Source of the DNA: Anderseniella sp.
GTDB taxonomy: Bacteria > Pseudomonadota > Alphaproteobacteria > Rhizobiales > Aestuariivirgaceae
Reading direction: 5' to 3'
Length of the DNA: 55,065 nt
Assembly (NCBI GenBank): GCA_030626025.1
Contig: DAOUPT010000019.1
Span: 1 to 55,065, forward strand
The notes under the pieces were generated by a model, which had not been told where the DNA came from, did no database searches, and saw only the letters and a program-made list of their open reading frames with translations. This document shows positions 26,905-35,981 of this stretch, piece after piece. The position numbers were made by a program, and so were the translations under genes. The stretch's first letter is position 1; each line of letters starts with the position of its first letter.

Positions 26905-27737
26905 CTTTTGCCCGTGTGATCATCTTCTCACTGTTTACGCTGCTGGCCTTTACCGGATTTGCCAATCTGGTGCCGCAGGTTCAGGGTGATCCGCCGGTTG
27001 AAGAAAAAATTGATGCCGGTTCGCTTGATATGGCGGGGATGGTTTCCTTTGGAGAACGGTTGTTCTCGGGCAAGGGGACCTGCACTCTGTGCCACAACAA
27101 TCTTGGCCGGGCTCCTGATCTTTTGGAAATGGATCTGGCAAAAGCCTTCCCTGAGCGTTTGACTGATGCCCGCTATGCCGGCATCGCAAAGGGTAAAACC
27201 GGCGCCAAAGCTGTTGAAAACTATATTATTGAATCTCTGAAAGATCCGTCGAAATATGTGGTCGCCGGATTTGGCAAAAAAGGTTCGAGCGATTCAATCA
27301 GCCCGATGCCAAAGGTTGATGCAGCGCCCATAGAGCTGACCAATATTGAAATGAATGCAGTAACCGCGTTTCTTCAGGACAGGGCGGGACTGACACCGAC
27401 GGTTTCCCTTCCCAGTGCCGAAGAAGCATCGGCTGCCAGTAAATCAGAAGATGATGAGGACGAAGCCGAGCCGGTAAAAACCGGTGTCGCGGCGATTGAA
27501 AAATATGGCTGTGCTACCTGTCACGATCTTGAAGGTTCAGAGGGCGACCTTGGTCCAAAACTCAATGGCATTGGCAACAAAATGAGCGATGCCAAGCTGG
27601 TTGAAGCCATCGTAAAGCCAAATGCTGAGATTGCCGAAGGTTATGAAGCAGACACCATGCCCGATGATTTTGGTGAGCAGATGCGCGTCAGCGAATTGAA
27701 TCTGATTGTTGAATACCTCAAGAAATTGCCTGAATAG
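26901..27737 (+). CDS. Dihaem cytochrome c
   Basis: 278 residues, starting in an ATGA overlap with the bd-like gene. An N-terminal hydrophobic segment (residues 5-22) is an uncleaved anchor or signal. Haem motifs are CTLCH (61-65) and CATCH (204-208), with candidate Met ligands in SPMPKVD and in ADTMPDD. A Ser/Glu/Asp-rich acidic linker separates the two haem domains. Tight coupling to the bd-like subunit suggests it is that complex's electron-transfer subunit. Confidence 0.88.
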   Translation: MTFARVIIFSLFTLLAFTGFANLVPQVQGDPPVEEKIDAGSLDMAGMVSFGERLFSGKGTCTLCHNNLGRAPDLLEMDLAKAFPERLTDARYAGIAKGKTGAKAVENYIIESLKDPSKYVVAGFGKKGSSDSISPMPKVDAAPIELTNIEMNAVTAFLQDRAGLTPTVSLPSAEEASAASKSEDDEDEAEPVKTGVAAIEKYGCATCHDLEGSEGDLGPKLNGIGNKMSDAKLVEAIVKPNAEIAEGYEADTMPDDFGEQMRVSELNLIVEYLKKLPE

Positions 27738-27770
27738 GTATTGAGTAGTTATAGAGAGAAGACAGTGACC

Positions 27771-30041
27771 ATGAAACGTTTTTTATCACATCCTTTATTT
27801 CTCTCGGGCCTGGCGCTGGCGGGTGCCTATGTTTTGTTTACCTATATCATCTCCCCGCCGCTACCGCAGTCCTTGTTAATTCAGGATATGGTTATTGTTG
27901 CTGTGGCGATCGTTTTGGTTGCGACTTTTAATGATGCGACTGCGGAACGTTTTGGCGCACCGATCAAAAGTCTTCTTGGTGATCCCAAGATGGCCTTGCC
28001 GCGTTTTGCAACTTTATTGATTGTTGCAGGTGGTGTTGCAGGTCTGGTTTATAATAAAGTGAAACCCAGCACGGCTTCTCCAGTAGAGCTTAGAACGGTA
28101 CACCCGGCACCGCCTTCTTCGCTCAAGGTTTTTGGCAAATCATACAACTTGCTCAAACTGACCAATCCGGTTCGTGATGCCAACCCCAAGGGAACTGAGG
28201 GTTACAAAACTGCGGTCAAAGAGGGTGGAGAGCTCTATTACAAGAATTGTATCTTCTGCCACGGAGACCTGCTTGATGGTGTTGGACATTTTGCCGAGGT
28301 GTTTAATCCTCGCCCGATCAACTTTCAGGATGTAGGCACCATTGCCCAGTTGCAGGAATCATTTCTTTTCTGGCGCATAACAACCGGTGGTCCCGGTCTG
28401 CCGCGCGAAGGCGCGCCATGGGCATCAGCCATGCCGGTTTGGCATGAGATGCTGAAAGAAGATGAGGTGTGGAATATCATCACCTTCCTTTATGATTACA
28501 CCGGCCATGAGCCGCGCTCGTGGGAACTGGAAAAGAAGGGCGGCAAAGAGGAAGATAAACCTGCACCGGCAAAAAATGCCAAACTGGATGAAAAAGCTAT
28601 AGACGTCATATACAACAAGCGTTGTTCGCATTGTCATGGCCAAGAGGGCGATGGTGAGGGTCCTGCAGCTGAATTCCTTTACCCAAAGCCGCGTGATTTT
28701 ACCCTTGGAACCTTCAAGTATAAAACCACCCACGCTGATGATGAGTTTCCAACCGATGGCGATCTGCGCAAAACCATTCTTGAAGGCTTGCCCGGCACAT
28801 CAATGCCCGGATGGAAGTCGTTACTGTCAACGAAAGAAATTGATGGCTTGATCAAGAAGATCAAGGAGTTTGGTGAATGGGCTGAAGAAGAAGTTGAACA
28901 TCAGCCGGTTGATCATGGGGAGCAGGTTAAAAGTTCGCCGGAATCAATTAAAAAGGGCCGTGAGCTTTTTGTGAAAGCCTGCGTCCAGTGCCATGGTGAA
29001 AAAGGTCTCGGAAATATTACTTCCGGTAAAAAGCTGAAAGATGATTGGCAAAACCGCATCTGGCCGCGAAATCTGACCCGTCCTGAGACCTGGCGCTATA
29101 CAGTGACCACCAAAGATGTGTTCGAACGCATTTCAATAGGGATCCGTTCTACACCAATGCCCGAGCACGCAACCACTATGTCGGCGGCTGACCGCTGGCA
29201 CATTGCCAATTACGTCATGACCTTGCGTGATACCACAACCCAACTGGCACAAGGCGAAACGGTTATCAATGGTTTGCGTGTTGATGGCGATTTGCCAACG
29301 GATCCAAATGATGCCAAGTGGCAGAATGTTCCGGCAATGACATTTGCCATGGCACCAAACATCATTAAAGAGCCACGCCTGTTCTTTTCCCTGAACGACC
29401 GCGCTACAATTCGGGTTATGTTCAACGATAATGACATTGCGGTTCGGGTTGAAGTTGATGATCGTACTTATTCAGTTCCCGGCGACAAGCTCGAAATACA
29501 ATATCGCCAAAAAGATATAGCTTCGACACGCGATGCTATCGCCATTCAGTTGCCGCGCGATATTCCAACAACCAGTGAAAAGCCGTGGTTCCGTCATGGT
29601 GATAAAAAGCATGCCGTGAATATGTGGTATTGGGCCGCTCCTAGCGCTGAACCCAAAGGTGATGCACTTACCATGATGCTTGATGCGAAGGGGCCAAATA
29701 GTGCGCCTGCACCACGCAAGGATTCTAAAGGTCTGACCGCAAACGGTGTTTGGAAAGATGGCCGCTGGAGTGTTGTTTTCAAGCGTAAGCTCAAAACCGA
29801 TGACGCGCAGGATTTACAGTTCGAAAAAGGCCGCTATATACCGGTTTCTTTTGCCAACTGGGATGGTGTTGCCGGTGAAAAAGGCGGTCGTCACAGTTTT
29901 ACCTCATGGTACTGGATCAAGTTGAAAGCTCGTGAAGACAAACTGTCATTATATGGCATTCCGCTGGGTTCGGGACTTTTTGCCGGGCTTTTGTTCCTTG
30001 GTTTAGCGCGTCAGCAACGTCGGAAATATCTGCAAAGTTAA
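27771..30041 (+). CDS. Membrane-anchored trihaem cytochrome c with ethylbenzene dehydrogenase gamma-like domain
   Basis: 756 residues from the ATG at 27771; a TTG 30 bases earlier is less likely. Three N-terminal hydrophobic segments are followed by haem domains with CIFCH (160), CSHCH (285) and CVQCH (404). The C-terminal part, from about residue 500, has EB_dh features seen in gamma subunits of DMSO-reductase-family enzymes (DGDLPTDPNDAKWQN, NMWYWAAPS, SFTSWYWIKL), which bind haem b. A final hydrophobic helix precedes the C-terminus. Fusing cytochrome c domains to a gamma-like domain makes it a candidate electron conduit between a molybdoenzyme and the bd-like subunit. Confidence 0.82.
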   Translation: MKRFLSHPLFLSGLALAGAYVLFTYIISPPLPQSLLIQDMVIVAVAIVLVATFNDATAERFGAPIKSLLGDPKMALPRFATLLIVAGGVAGLVYNKVKPSTASPVELRTVHPAPPSSLKVFGKSYNLLKLTNPVRDANPKGTEGYKTAVKEGGELYYKNCIFCHGDLLDGVGHFAEVFNPRPINFQDVGTIAQLQESFLFWRITTGGPGLPREGAPWASAMPVWHEMLKEDEVWNIITFLYDYTGHEPRSWELEKKGGKEEDKPAPAKNAKLDEKAIDVIYNKRCSHCHGQEGDGEGPAAEFLYPKPRDFTLGTFKYKTTHADDEFPTDGDLRKTILEGLPGTSMPGWKSLLSTKEIDGLIKKIKEFGEWAEEEVEHQPVDHGEQVKSSPESIKKGRELFVKACVQCHGEKGLGNITSGKKLKDDWQNRIWPRNLTRPETWRYTVTTKDVFERISIGIRSTPMPEHATTMSAADRWHIANYVMTLRDTTTQLAQGETVINGLRVDGDLPTDPNDAKWQNVPAMTFAMAPNIIKEPRLFFSLNDRATIRVMFNDNDIAVRVEVDDRTYSVPGDKLEIQYRQKDIASTRDAIAIQLPRDIPTTSEKPWFRHGDKKHAVNMWYWAAPSAEPKGDALTMMLDAKGPNSAPAPRKDSKGLTANGVWKDGRWSVVFKRKLKTDDAQDLQFEKGRYIPVSFANWDGVAGEKGGRHSFTSWYWIKLKAREDKLSLYGIPLGSGLFAGLLFLGLARQQRRKYLQS

Positions 30042-30090
30042 CATAATCATGCTGGCTGCAACCAGGCAGGGGCAAAATAATGTTAACTTT
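30034..30090. other. Inverted repeat straddling the stop of the trihaem cytochrome gene
   Basis: AAAGTTAACAT at 30034-30044 is exactly complementary to 30080-30090, with a 35-nt loop that holds a smaller CTGG/CCAG stem. The right arm ends in CTTT. It could be a weak terminator separating units A and B, or an mRNA stabiliser. Confidence 0.5.
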
Positions 30091-30111
30091 CCGCAATATT
30101 CGTGAACTTTG

Positions 30112-30125
30112 ATGACCAGCGTCAA
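30112..30125. promoter_or_regulatory. CRP/FNR-family box upstream of unit B
   Basis: ATGAC-CAGC-GTCAA differs at one position from the TTGAC-N4-GTCAA dyad seen perfectly at 24762 and 35899. It lies 87 bases before the first peroxidase gene, in the only sizeable gap of the cytochrome/molybdoenzyme block. Confidence 0.62.
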
Positions 30126-30211
30126 TGACTGTTTGCCGCACCGGGGCGATTATCCCCTCCATACTCACTGACGAGTCCGCGTCAGCAGTATCAATGAAGG
30201 AGAGGTAACTC

Positions 30212-31333
30212 ATGAAAGTAATCAGTTACAAAAAACGCATTACAACGGCGTTATTTGCAGGGCTGATCGGTTCGACCATGTTGTCGGGTGCGATTGTTGC
30301 CGGCGAAAACGGGCATGGTCCCGTTAAGATGATTAAGGTTGATGCGAAAAAAGCAGCGCTCGGGAAGCGTTTGTTCTTTGATGTAAAACTATCTGGTGAT
30401 TCTGCCATTAGTTGTGCAACATGTCACCAACCAGATAAAGCATTTACCGATGGTTTGGCTTTGTCAAAAGCCTATCCCGGTTCAAAAGGTTTCCGTAATA
30501 CACCAACGTTAATGAACGCTGCAGTTCGCAAGAACTGGTTCCATGATGGTCGTATCGGTACAAATCTGAATGATGTAACCCGTGAGATGATCACTGAAGA
30601 TTACATCATGAACATGGATATGCGGATGATGCAGGAACGCATCAAACAAGATCCGGTTTATGTGAAAATGTTCAAGGAAGCCGGATATGGCGAACCTTCA
30701 AATGGTTCTGTCCGTAAGGCGATCCCGGAATTTCTGAAAACCCTAACATCACGCAATTCAGATTTTGACAAAGGCACCATGAGTGCTGCTGCCAAGCGTG
30801 GTTACGGTCTGTTTAATGGCAAAGCAAATTGTGCAAGCTGTCATAGCGGTGCAAACTTTACCAACGACAAGCCATATAACCGCGGTGTTCCGGAAAATCC
30901 GGAAATCTGGGCCGACCCAATGCGCCACATGACTTATGTTGCTTTTGGGACATTTATGGGTATTGAAAATATCATGAATATCCGTCGTGATGTCGGCGCG
31001 CATATTCTTACTCATAAAGCCGATGGTTCAGATGTTGGTAAATTTACGACCCCGACATTGCGCGAACTGAAATACACCGCACCTTACATGCACAATGGCA
31101 TGTTCAAGTCATTGTTTGAGGTTGTTTCCTTTTACAATCAAGGCGGTGGTCAGGATAAAAACAAGGATCCAAATATGAAGCCACTTGGTTTGACATTTGG
31201 TGAACAGCAAGATCTTGTTGCTTTCCTTGAAGCACTTTCGGGTGATGTTTTGAACACTGGAGCACATGTCTGGAAAGATAAAATTCCGAGCAACTATGCG
31301 GCCATTAAAAATTGGCGTGCGGTTAAAAACTAA
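30212..31333 (+). CDS. Dihaem cytochrome c peroxidase family protein, first copy (IdrP-like)
   Basis: 373 residues with a signal peptide (TALFAGLIGSTML...AG) and an AAGGAGAGG site. Haem motifs are CATCH (68-72) and CASCH (207-211). Family landmarks include LGKRLFFDVKLSGDSAISC, FRNTPTLMNAAV, FHDGR, FTTPTLRELKYTAPYMHNG and PLGLTFGEQQDLVAFLEAL. It is related to CcpA/MauG. A pair of such genes beside an AioA-like enzyme and a Rieske subunit is the composition of iodate reductase operons (IdrP1/IdrP2), where they are proposed to remove H2O2 or a reactive intermediate. Confidence 0.88.
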   Translation: MKVISYKKRITTALFAGLIGSTMLSGAIVAGENGHGPVKMIKVDAKKAALGKRLFFDVKLSGDSAISCATCHQPDKAFTDGLALSKAYPGSKGFRNTPTLMNAAVRKNWFHDGRIGTNLNDVTREMITEDYIMNMDMRMMQERIKQDPVYVKMFKEAGYGEPSNGSVRKAIPEFLKTLTSRNSDFDKGTMSAAAKRGYGLFNGKANCASCHSGANFTNDKPYNRGVPENPEIWADPMRHMTYVAFGTFMGIENIMNIRRDVGAHILTHKADGSDVGKFTTPTLRELKYTAPYMHNGMFKSLFEVVSFYNQGGGQDKNKDPNMKPLGLTFGEQQDLVAFLEALSGDVLNTGAHVWKDKIPSNYAAIKNWRAVKN

Positions 31334-31353
31334 ACCCAGAAGGAGTTAATGTA

Positions 31354-32508
31354 ATGAAAAATATGAAAAAATTATCGACACTTCTTATGGGGGTCGTAAT
31401 TAGCGCCGCCGCAATTGGTGTTGCTCATGCTGGTTCAAAGGTTCCACCTTTGGTACCGCTTGGTGACCCGCCAATTCCGGTTGACAATAAAATGTCAGAC
31501 GCAAAAACAAAACTTGGTAAAATGTTGTTTTGGGATCCACGCCTTGGCGGTGACGCTTCAACAGCATGCGTAACCTGCCATGAGCCTGATCAGGGCTGGG
31601 GCTTTGCCGACGCACTTTCACGTGGCTATCCCGGTACTGTTCATTGGCGCAACTCACAAACTGTTATCAATTCAGCCTATCTGAAGAAGCAGTTTTGGGC
31701 TGGTTCTGCTGCTTCTAATGAAAAGCAGGCTCCAAGTGCTGCTAAAGGTGCGGTTGCCGGTAATGGCGAAAATGATGTGATGGAAGCTCGCCTGGCGTTT
31801 ATTCCTGAATATCGCGCATTGTTTAAAGAAGTGTTTGGCACCGAGTGGCCTTTGATTGCTGATGCATGGAAAGCAATTGCTGCTTTTGAACGGACATTGA
31901 TTGTCAAAGATACACCGGTTGACAAGTATCTGGCTGGTGACAAAAAAGCGTTGTCTGCTCAGCAGGTGCGCGGCATGAAGTTGTTCAACGGCAAGGCTAA
32001 TTGTATTTCCTGTCACAATGGTGCTTTGGCATCTGACCAGAAATATTATAACCTTGGTGTTCCAACCGTTGAGCGCTGGAATGACGATGGTCTGGCACAG
32101 GTAACCTTCCGCTATGAAATTTACGCAAAAGGTGTAACTCAGGAACTGTATCGCAAGCTGAAAGATGACCCGGGATTCTATTTCCGGTCAAAAGAAAAAA
32201 CCGATATGGGCAAGTTCCGTACCGCACCGCTGCGTTATACTAAATTCACAGCGCCCTATATGCACAACGGCGCATTCTGGGATCTCAAGGAAGTTGTTGA
32301 GTTTTACAACGCCGGTGGCGGCCAGAACGACTTTACCGATGGCACCATAAGCAAAAACAAAACACCTTTGTTGAAGCCTTTGGGATTGTCGGAAAAAGAA
32401 GTCGATGATCTGGTGGCATTTCTTGAAGGATTTAGTGGTGAAGAACTAAGAGTGGAAGCACCAAAACTTCCCGATTATGCACCATTGCCAAATCCGGCAA
32501 CCAATTAA
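31354..32508 (+). CDS. Dihaem cytochrome c peroxidase family protein, second copy (IdrP-like)
   Basis: 384 residues, 20 bases after the first copy, with its own AAGGAG site and a signal peptide ending AHAG. Haem motifs are CVTCH (72-76) and CISCH (217-221). It shares the framework of the first copy (LGKMLFWDPRLGGDAS, FRTAPLRYTKFTAPYMHNG, KPLGLSEKEVDDLVAFLEG) but is clearly diverged, so the two are not functionally redundant duplicates of recent origin. Confidence 0.88.
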   Translation: MKNMKKLSTLLMGVVISAAAIGVAHAGSKVPPLVPLGDPPIPVDNKMSDAKTKLGKMLFWDPRLGGDASTACVTCHEPDQGWGFADALSRGYPGTVHWRNSQTVINSAYLKKQFWAGSAASNEKQAPSAAKGAVAGNGENDVMEARLAFIPEYRALFKEVFGTEWPLIADAWKAIAAFERTLIVKDTPVDKYLAGDKKALSAQQVRGMKLFNGKANCISCHNGALASDQKYYNLGVPTVERWNDDGLAQVTFRYEIYAKGVTQELYRKLKDDPGFYFRSKEKTDMGKFRTAPLRYTKFTAPYMHNGAFWDLKEVVEFYNAGGGQNDFTDGTISKNKTPLLKPLGLSEKEVDDLVAFLEGFSGEELRVEAPKLPDYAPLPNPATN

Positions 32509-32522
32509 GAGGGATTTGTAAA

Positions 32523-33107
32523 ATGACGAAATCTACTGTCTATAAAAATGAGCCTTCCAGAAAGGAACTGGCAAAGCAGGTCGGACACAAATGTCTGGTT
32601 TCACGCCGTAACTTTTTGATCGGTTCAGGTGCCACAACCGCTACGGTTATGGTTGTTTTAAACCCCGGTACTGCTGAAGCAAAAGAAGTGCCCGCGCAAG
32701 TCACGACCTATCCGCGTAAGCTGATTGGCAAGATGTCGGCGCTCAAGCAGGATAAACCGCTTGATTTCAACTACCCTGATGAGGGCGCTCACTCTGAGTG
32801 TATGATTGTCAAGCTTGGTGTTAAAGCTGGCGGTGGCATTGGTAAGAATCAGGACATTGTTGCTTACAATTATGCCTGTACGCACCAAGGCAACTCACTG
32901 TCTGGCAGCTATAAAGCTGAAACCAAGTCGCTGGGTGCTTGCGCACTTCACCTTTCAACCTATGACCTGACACGCCACGGCATATTGATTTCTGGTCAGG
33001 CTTACCAAAGCCTGCCGCAAATCCTGCTTGAGGTAGAGGGTGATAAAATTTATGCAACCGGTGTTTTCGGCCTGATTTTTGGTCGTGAAAACAACCTGCA
33101 CAGCTAA
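32523..33107 (+). CDS. Tat-exported Rieske subunit, AioB/IdrB-like
   Basis: 194 residues. A Tat signal (SRRNFLIG, Arg28-Arg29) precedes a hydrophobic stretch. The Rieske centre is Cys119-X-His121 and Cys140-X2-His143. The two extra Cys that form a disulfide in bc1-type Rieske proteins are absent (Asn and Leu occupy those places), as in some arsenite oxidase small subunits. It starts 14 bases after the second peroxidase and ends 17 bases before the large subunit. The large subunit has no signal of its own, so it probably crosses the membrane with this protein, as in Aio. Confidence 0.9.
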   Translation: MTKSTVYKNEPSRKELAKQVGHKCLVSRRNFLIGSGATTATVMVVLNPGTAEAKEVPAQVTTYPRKLIGKMSALKQDKPLDFNYPDEGAHSECMIVKLGVKAGGGIGKNQDIVAYNYACTHQGNSLSGSYKAETKSLGACALHLSTYDLTRHGILISGQAYQSLPQILLEVEGDKIYATGVFGLIFGRENNLHS

Positions 33108-33124
33108 TCCGGGAGAAGATAAAA

Positions 33125-35800
33125 ATGTCTACACCATATTACATTCCTGAAGAAAATGTGCCCCTTCCTCCCAAGGACGCGGATGTTATTTCAACAGCTT
33201 GCGATTACTGTATCGTCGCCTGTGGCTATAATGTTTATCGTTGGCCGGTTAAAGGTGGCAAAAGAGGCGGTGTCAAAGCTGCTGACAATGCCTTTGGCGT
33301 TGATTTTCCGGTCGAAGTTCTCGGCCCGTGGGTTGCGCCAAACCAGCACAATATTGTGTTGCACGATGGCGAGCCACACCATGTTGTGATCCTGCCTGAC
33401 AAGGCCGCCACAGCGGTTAATATTGATGGTGACTCATCACTTCGTGGTGGTTGTATTGCCCAAAAATGTTACAATCCACAAACTCCGACACGTGACCGTT
33501 TGACAACTCCGTTAATGAGAATTCATGGTATTTTGCAACCGGTAACCTGGGATCTGGCGCTTGATGTGGCTGCCGAAGTTGCCAAGCACGTGATCAAAAA
33601 ACACGGACCTTTGGCTTACGGGGTTAAAACCTACTCTTACCAGTATATTGAAAACACCTATGCGATTACCAAATACGCACTTGGTTCAATCAATACGGCC
33701 AACTTTACGTTCCACGATACACCATCAGATGTGTCTTCAACTCCAGGCTTCCGTGATGCCGGTTTCGACAACTTTGGACCGTCATATGAAGATTGGCGCG
33801 ATGCAGAAACACTACTGATTTGTGGTACTGACCCTTATGAAACCAAAACGATCCTGTTTACCCAATGGATCATGAAGGGCATTCAAAACGGTCAAAAAGC
33901 CATTATGCTGGTTCCACGTCGCACCGCTGGTGTTGCTTATGTTGAGCAAAACGGTGGTTTGTGGCTGGATGTTACACCTGGCACTGACCTTCTTGTCATC
34001 AACGCGATTGCCCGCATCATTGTGGAAAATGGCTGGCAGGACAAAGAGTGGATCAAAAAATGGGTCAATGACAAATGGGGTTCATCATCAGGCTTTGGTC
34101 AGGGCACGCGGAATACTCCGTGGCAATGGCGCACAACCTGGGGCCAATTCCAGACCAAAGGCTTTGATGACTGGGCCAAATGGCTGCTTTCTCAAGATGA
34201 GTATAAACTTGCCAATGCTGCTAAAGTTTCCGGCATTGATCCCAAGAAGATCCAGCTTGCTGCTGAAATGATGGCTAAACCGGTTAAGGGTAAACATCCT
34301 AAAACCTCGATCATGATCGAAAAAGGTTTTTACTGGTCAAACAACACAGGTAACACCGTAGCGATTTCCGCTCTTGGTATTACTGTTGGTGCCGGTGGCC
34401 GTCCTGGTCAGATGATCGGCCGTGCTGGTGGTCACCAACGTGGTGGTACCCGTGGCGGCAAATATCCTCGCAACAAGTCACCTATGAAGTTGCCGGGTCG
34501 TCGTCGCAGAGCGCTTGATACTGATACCTGGACAATGTCCGGTCACACCCGCATGGCTCACGTCATCGGTACGACCTGGATCCAGTCCATGTGTGGATCA
34601 CAGCAATTGTCGGCCAAGTTCCAGGAACTGACAGTCGGCAATCCGCATCAGGTCCGCTCGCTTAACAAGGAAAAAATTATTGAAACCTTGAAAAAGCGTG
34701 CTGATAGTGGCGGCATGGTTATCATTAATCAGGACATTTATCTGGTTGATCCAATTGGCAACCAATATGCTGACATCATCTTCCCGGCCGCGACTTGGGG
34801 CGAAGAAGACTTTATGCGGGCTAACGGCGAACGTCGTCTGCGTCTGTATCAACGCTTCTATGACGCACCAGGTGAAGCAAAACCTGACTGGTGGATTATT
34901 GCGCAACTTGCAACACGTATGGGCTTTAAAGGTTTCGACTGGAAAAACTCAAACGAAGTGGCCGAAGAATCCGCTCGCTTCTCACGCGGCAACCGCAAAG
35001 CCTACAACATGATTAAAGTTGCGGCCAAGCGGGAAGGCAAAACCCTTCATGCAAAACTTGCAGAATTCGGTACCAATGGTATCCAGGGTCCTGTCATGAT
35101 GATGGATGATGGTTCACTTGTCGGCACAAAACGCTTGCACGATACGCAACGCAAACTGCCAGCAACGGGTGCTGCCGGTGCCAACATGATCAATAAGAAG
35201 GCAACTCACTTTAACTCCCAAACCGGGCGTTGTAACATTGAGAAAGCCCAATGGTCATGGTTCTCGGATTACTGGGAATGGATGTCACCAAAAGATGATG
35301 AATTGTGGTGTACTTCTGGTCGCTCCAACGAACGTTGGCAGTCTGGCTTTGATGATCGCCGCCGTCCATATATCGTTCAGCGCTGGCCTGACAACTGGGT
35401 TGAAATCAACCCTGAGGATGCTAAAGCCCGCGGTATTGAAAGTGGCGATATGGTTATGATCTATTCAGACCGTGTTCCTCGCTTGAAAGAAACCGTCATC
35501 GGCGTGGAAGGAGACGATTACAAGTTCTCCGGCCAGATGAAAAATGGCAATGTCGAGCTTAGTGAAGCTGCTGTAACCGCTGTTGCAATGGTAACCCGAG
35601 CGATCAAGAAGAACGTTATTTACATGGACTTCTTGCATACATCACAACCAGCTAATGCTCTTGAAGGCGCGGTCGTTGATTGGATGAGTGGTAACTATAA
35701 CTATAAAATGGGTGTCGCCAGAATTAAGAAGATCGGCGTATCTCCCTATAAAGACACGTTCCGCTCAATGTCCTTTGCACCACGTGACATCGAGGTGTAA
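33125..35800 (+). CDS. AioA/IdrA-like molybdopterin oxidoreductase, catalytic subunit
   Basis: 891 residues. The Fe-S motif CDYCIVACGYNVYRW (Cys26, Cys29, Cys33) has the C-X2-C-X3-C spacing of arsenite oxidase (CHFCIVGCGY) for a 3Fe-4S cluster. EKGFYWSNNTGNT parallels the AioA EKGxIWGND region. Of the four arsenite-pocket residues I recall (His195, Glu203, Arg419, His423), His197, Arg433 and His437 are retained by eye, while Ser205 replaces the Glu. With two dihaem peroxidases and a Rieske protein in the operon, an iodate-reductase-like function is the best guess; arsenite oxidase is less likely and a new oxyanion substrate is possible. Expected in the periplasm, bound to the Rieske subunit. 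Confidence 0.85.
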   Translation: MSTPYYIPEENVPLPPKDADVISTACDYCIVACGYNVYRWPVKGGKRGGVKAADNAFGVDFPVEVLGPWVAPNQHNIVLHDGEPHHVVILPDKAATAVNIDGDSSLRGGCIAQKCYNPQTPTRDRLTTPLMRIHGILQPVTWDLALDVAAEVAKHVIKKHGPLAYGVKTYSYQYIENTYAITKYALGSINTANFTFHDTPSDVSSTPGFRDAGFDNFGPSYEDWRDAETLLICGTDPYETKTILFTQWIMKGIQNGQKAIMLVPRRTAGVAYVEQNGGLWLDVTPGTDLLVINAIARIIVENGWQDKEWIKKWVNDKWGSSSGFGQGTRNTPWQWRTTWGQFQTKGFDDWAKWLLSQDEYKLANAAKVSGIDPKKIQLAAEMMAKPVKGKHPKTSIMIEKGFYWSNNTGNTVAISALGITVGAGGRPGQMIGRAGGHQRGGTRGGKYPRNKSPMKLPGRRRRALDTDTWTMSGHTRMAHVIGTTWIQSMCGSQQLSAKFQELTVGNPHQVRSLNKEKIIETLKKRADSGGMVIINQDIYLVDPIGNQYADIIFPAATWGEEDFMRANGERRLRLYQRFYDAPGEAKPDWWIIAQLATRMGFKGFDWKNSNEVAEESARFSRGNRKAYNMIKVAAKREGKTLHAKLAEFGTNGIQGPVMMMDDGSLVGTKRLHDTQRKLPATGAAGANMINKKATHFNSQTGRCNIEKAQWSWFSDYWEWMSPKDDELWCTSGRSNERWQSGFDDRRRPYIVQRWPDNWVEINPEDAKARGIESGDMVMIYSDRVPRLKETVIGVEGDDYKFSGQMKNGNVELSEAAVTAVAMVTRAIKKNVIYMDFLHTSQPANALEGAVVDWMSGNYNYKMGVARIKKIGVSPYKDTFRSMSFAPRDIEV

Positions 35801-35833
35801 TCGGCTAACCGGTTCAACTAGGTAAAACACAGT

Positions 35834-35870
35834 AAAAACCGGAAGGGATCGCTCTCTTCCGGTTTTTCTT
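35834..35870 (+). terminator. Rho-independent terminator after the molybdoenzyme operon
   Basis: AAAAACCGGAAG (35834-35845) pairs perfectly with CTTCCGGTTTTT (35856-35867) across a 10-nt loop, with the T-run inside and after the right arm. It closes unit B. Confidence 0.9.
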
Positions 35871-35898
35871 TGGGAAAACGCTTTTCATCGCTATTTCG

Positions 35899-35912
35899 TT
35901 GACTTTAGTCAA
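35899..35912. promoter_or_regulatory. CRP/FNR-family box upstream of unit C
   Basis: TTGAC-TTTA-GTCAA is a perfect dyad located just after the unit B terminator and 69 bases before the HEAT-repeat gene. Same half-sites and spacing as the box at 24762. Confidence 0.78.
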
Positions 35913-35981
35913 TGGATGGTTTGACTGGATGTGGTCATTAGAGCTAGAAATTATAACGTGTAAAAATTTTGGAATGTTATC

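Noticed and set aside
33125-35800. Plain arsenite oxidase (aioA) assignment
   Set aside because: The operon has two dihaem peroxidases, no visible arsenic genes (aioSRX, ars), and the position matching the arsenite-pocket Glu is Ser by eye. Kept only as an alternative.
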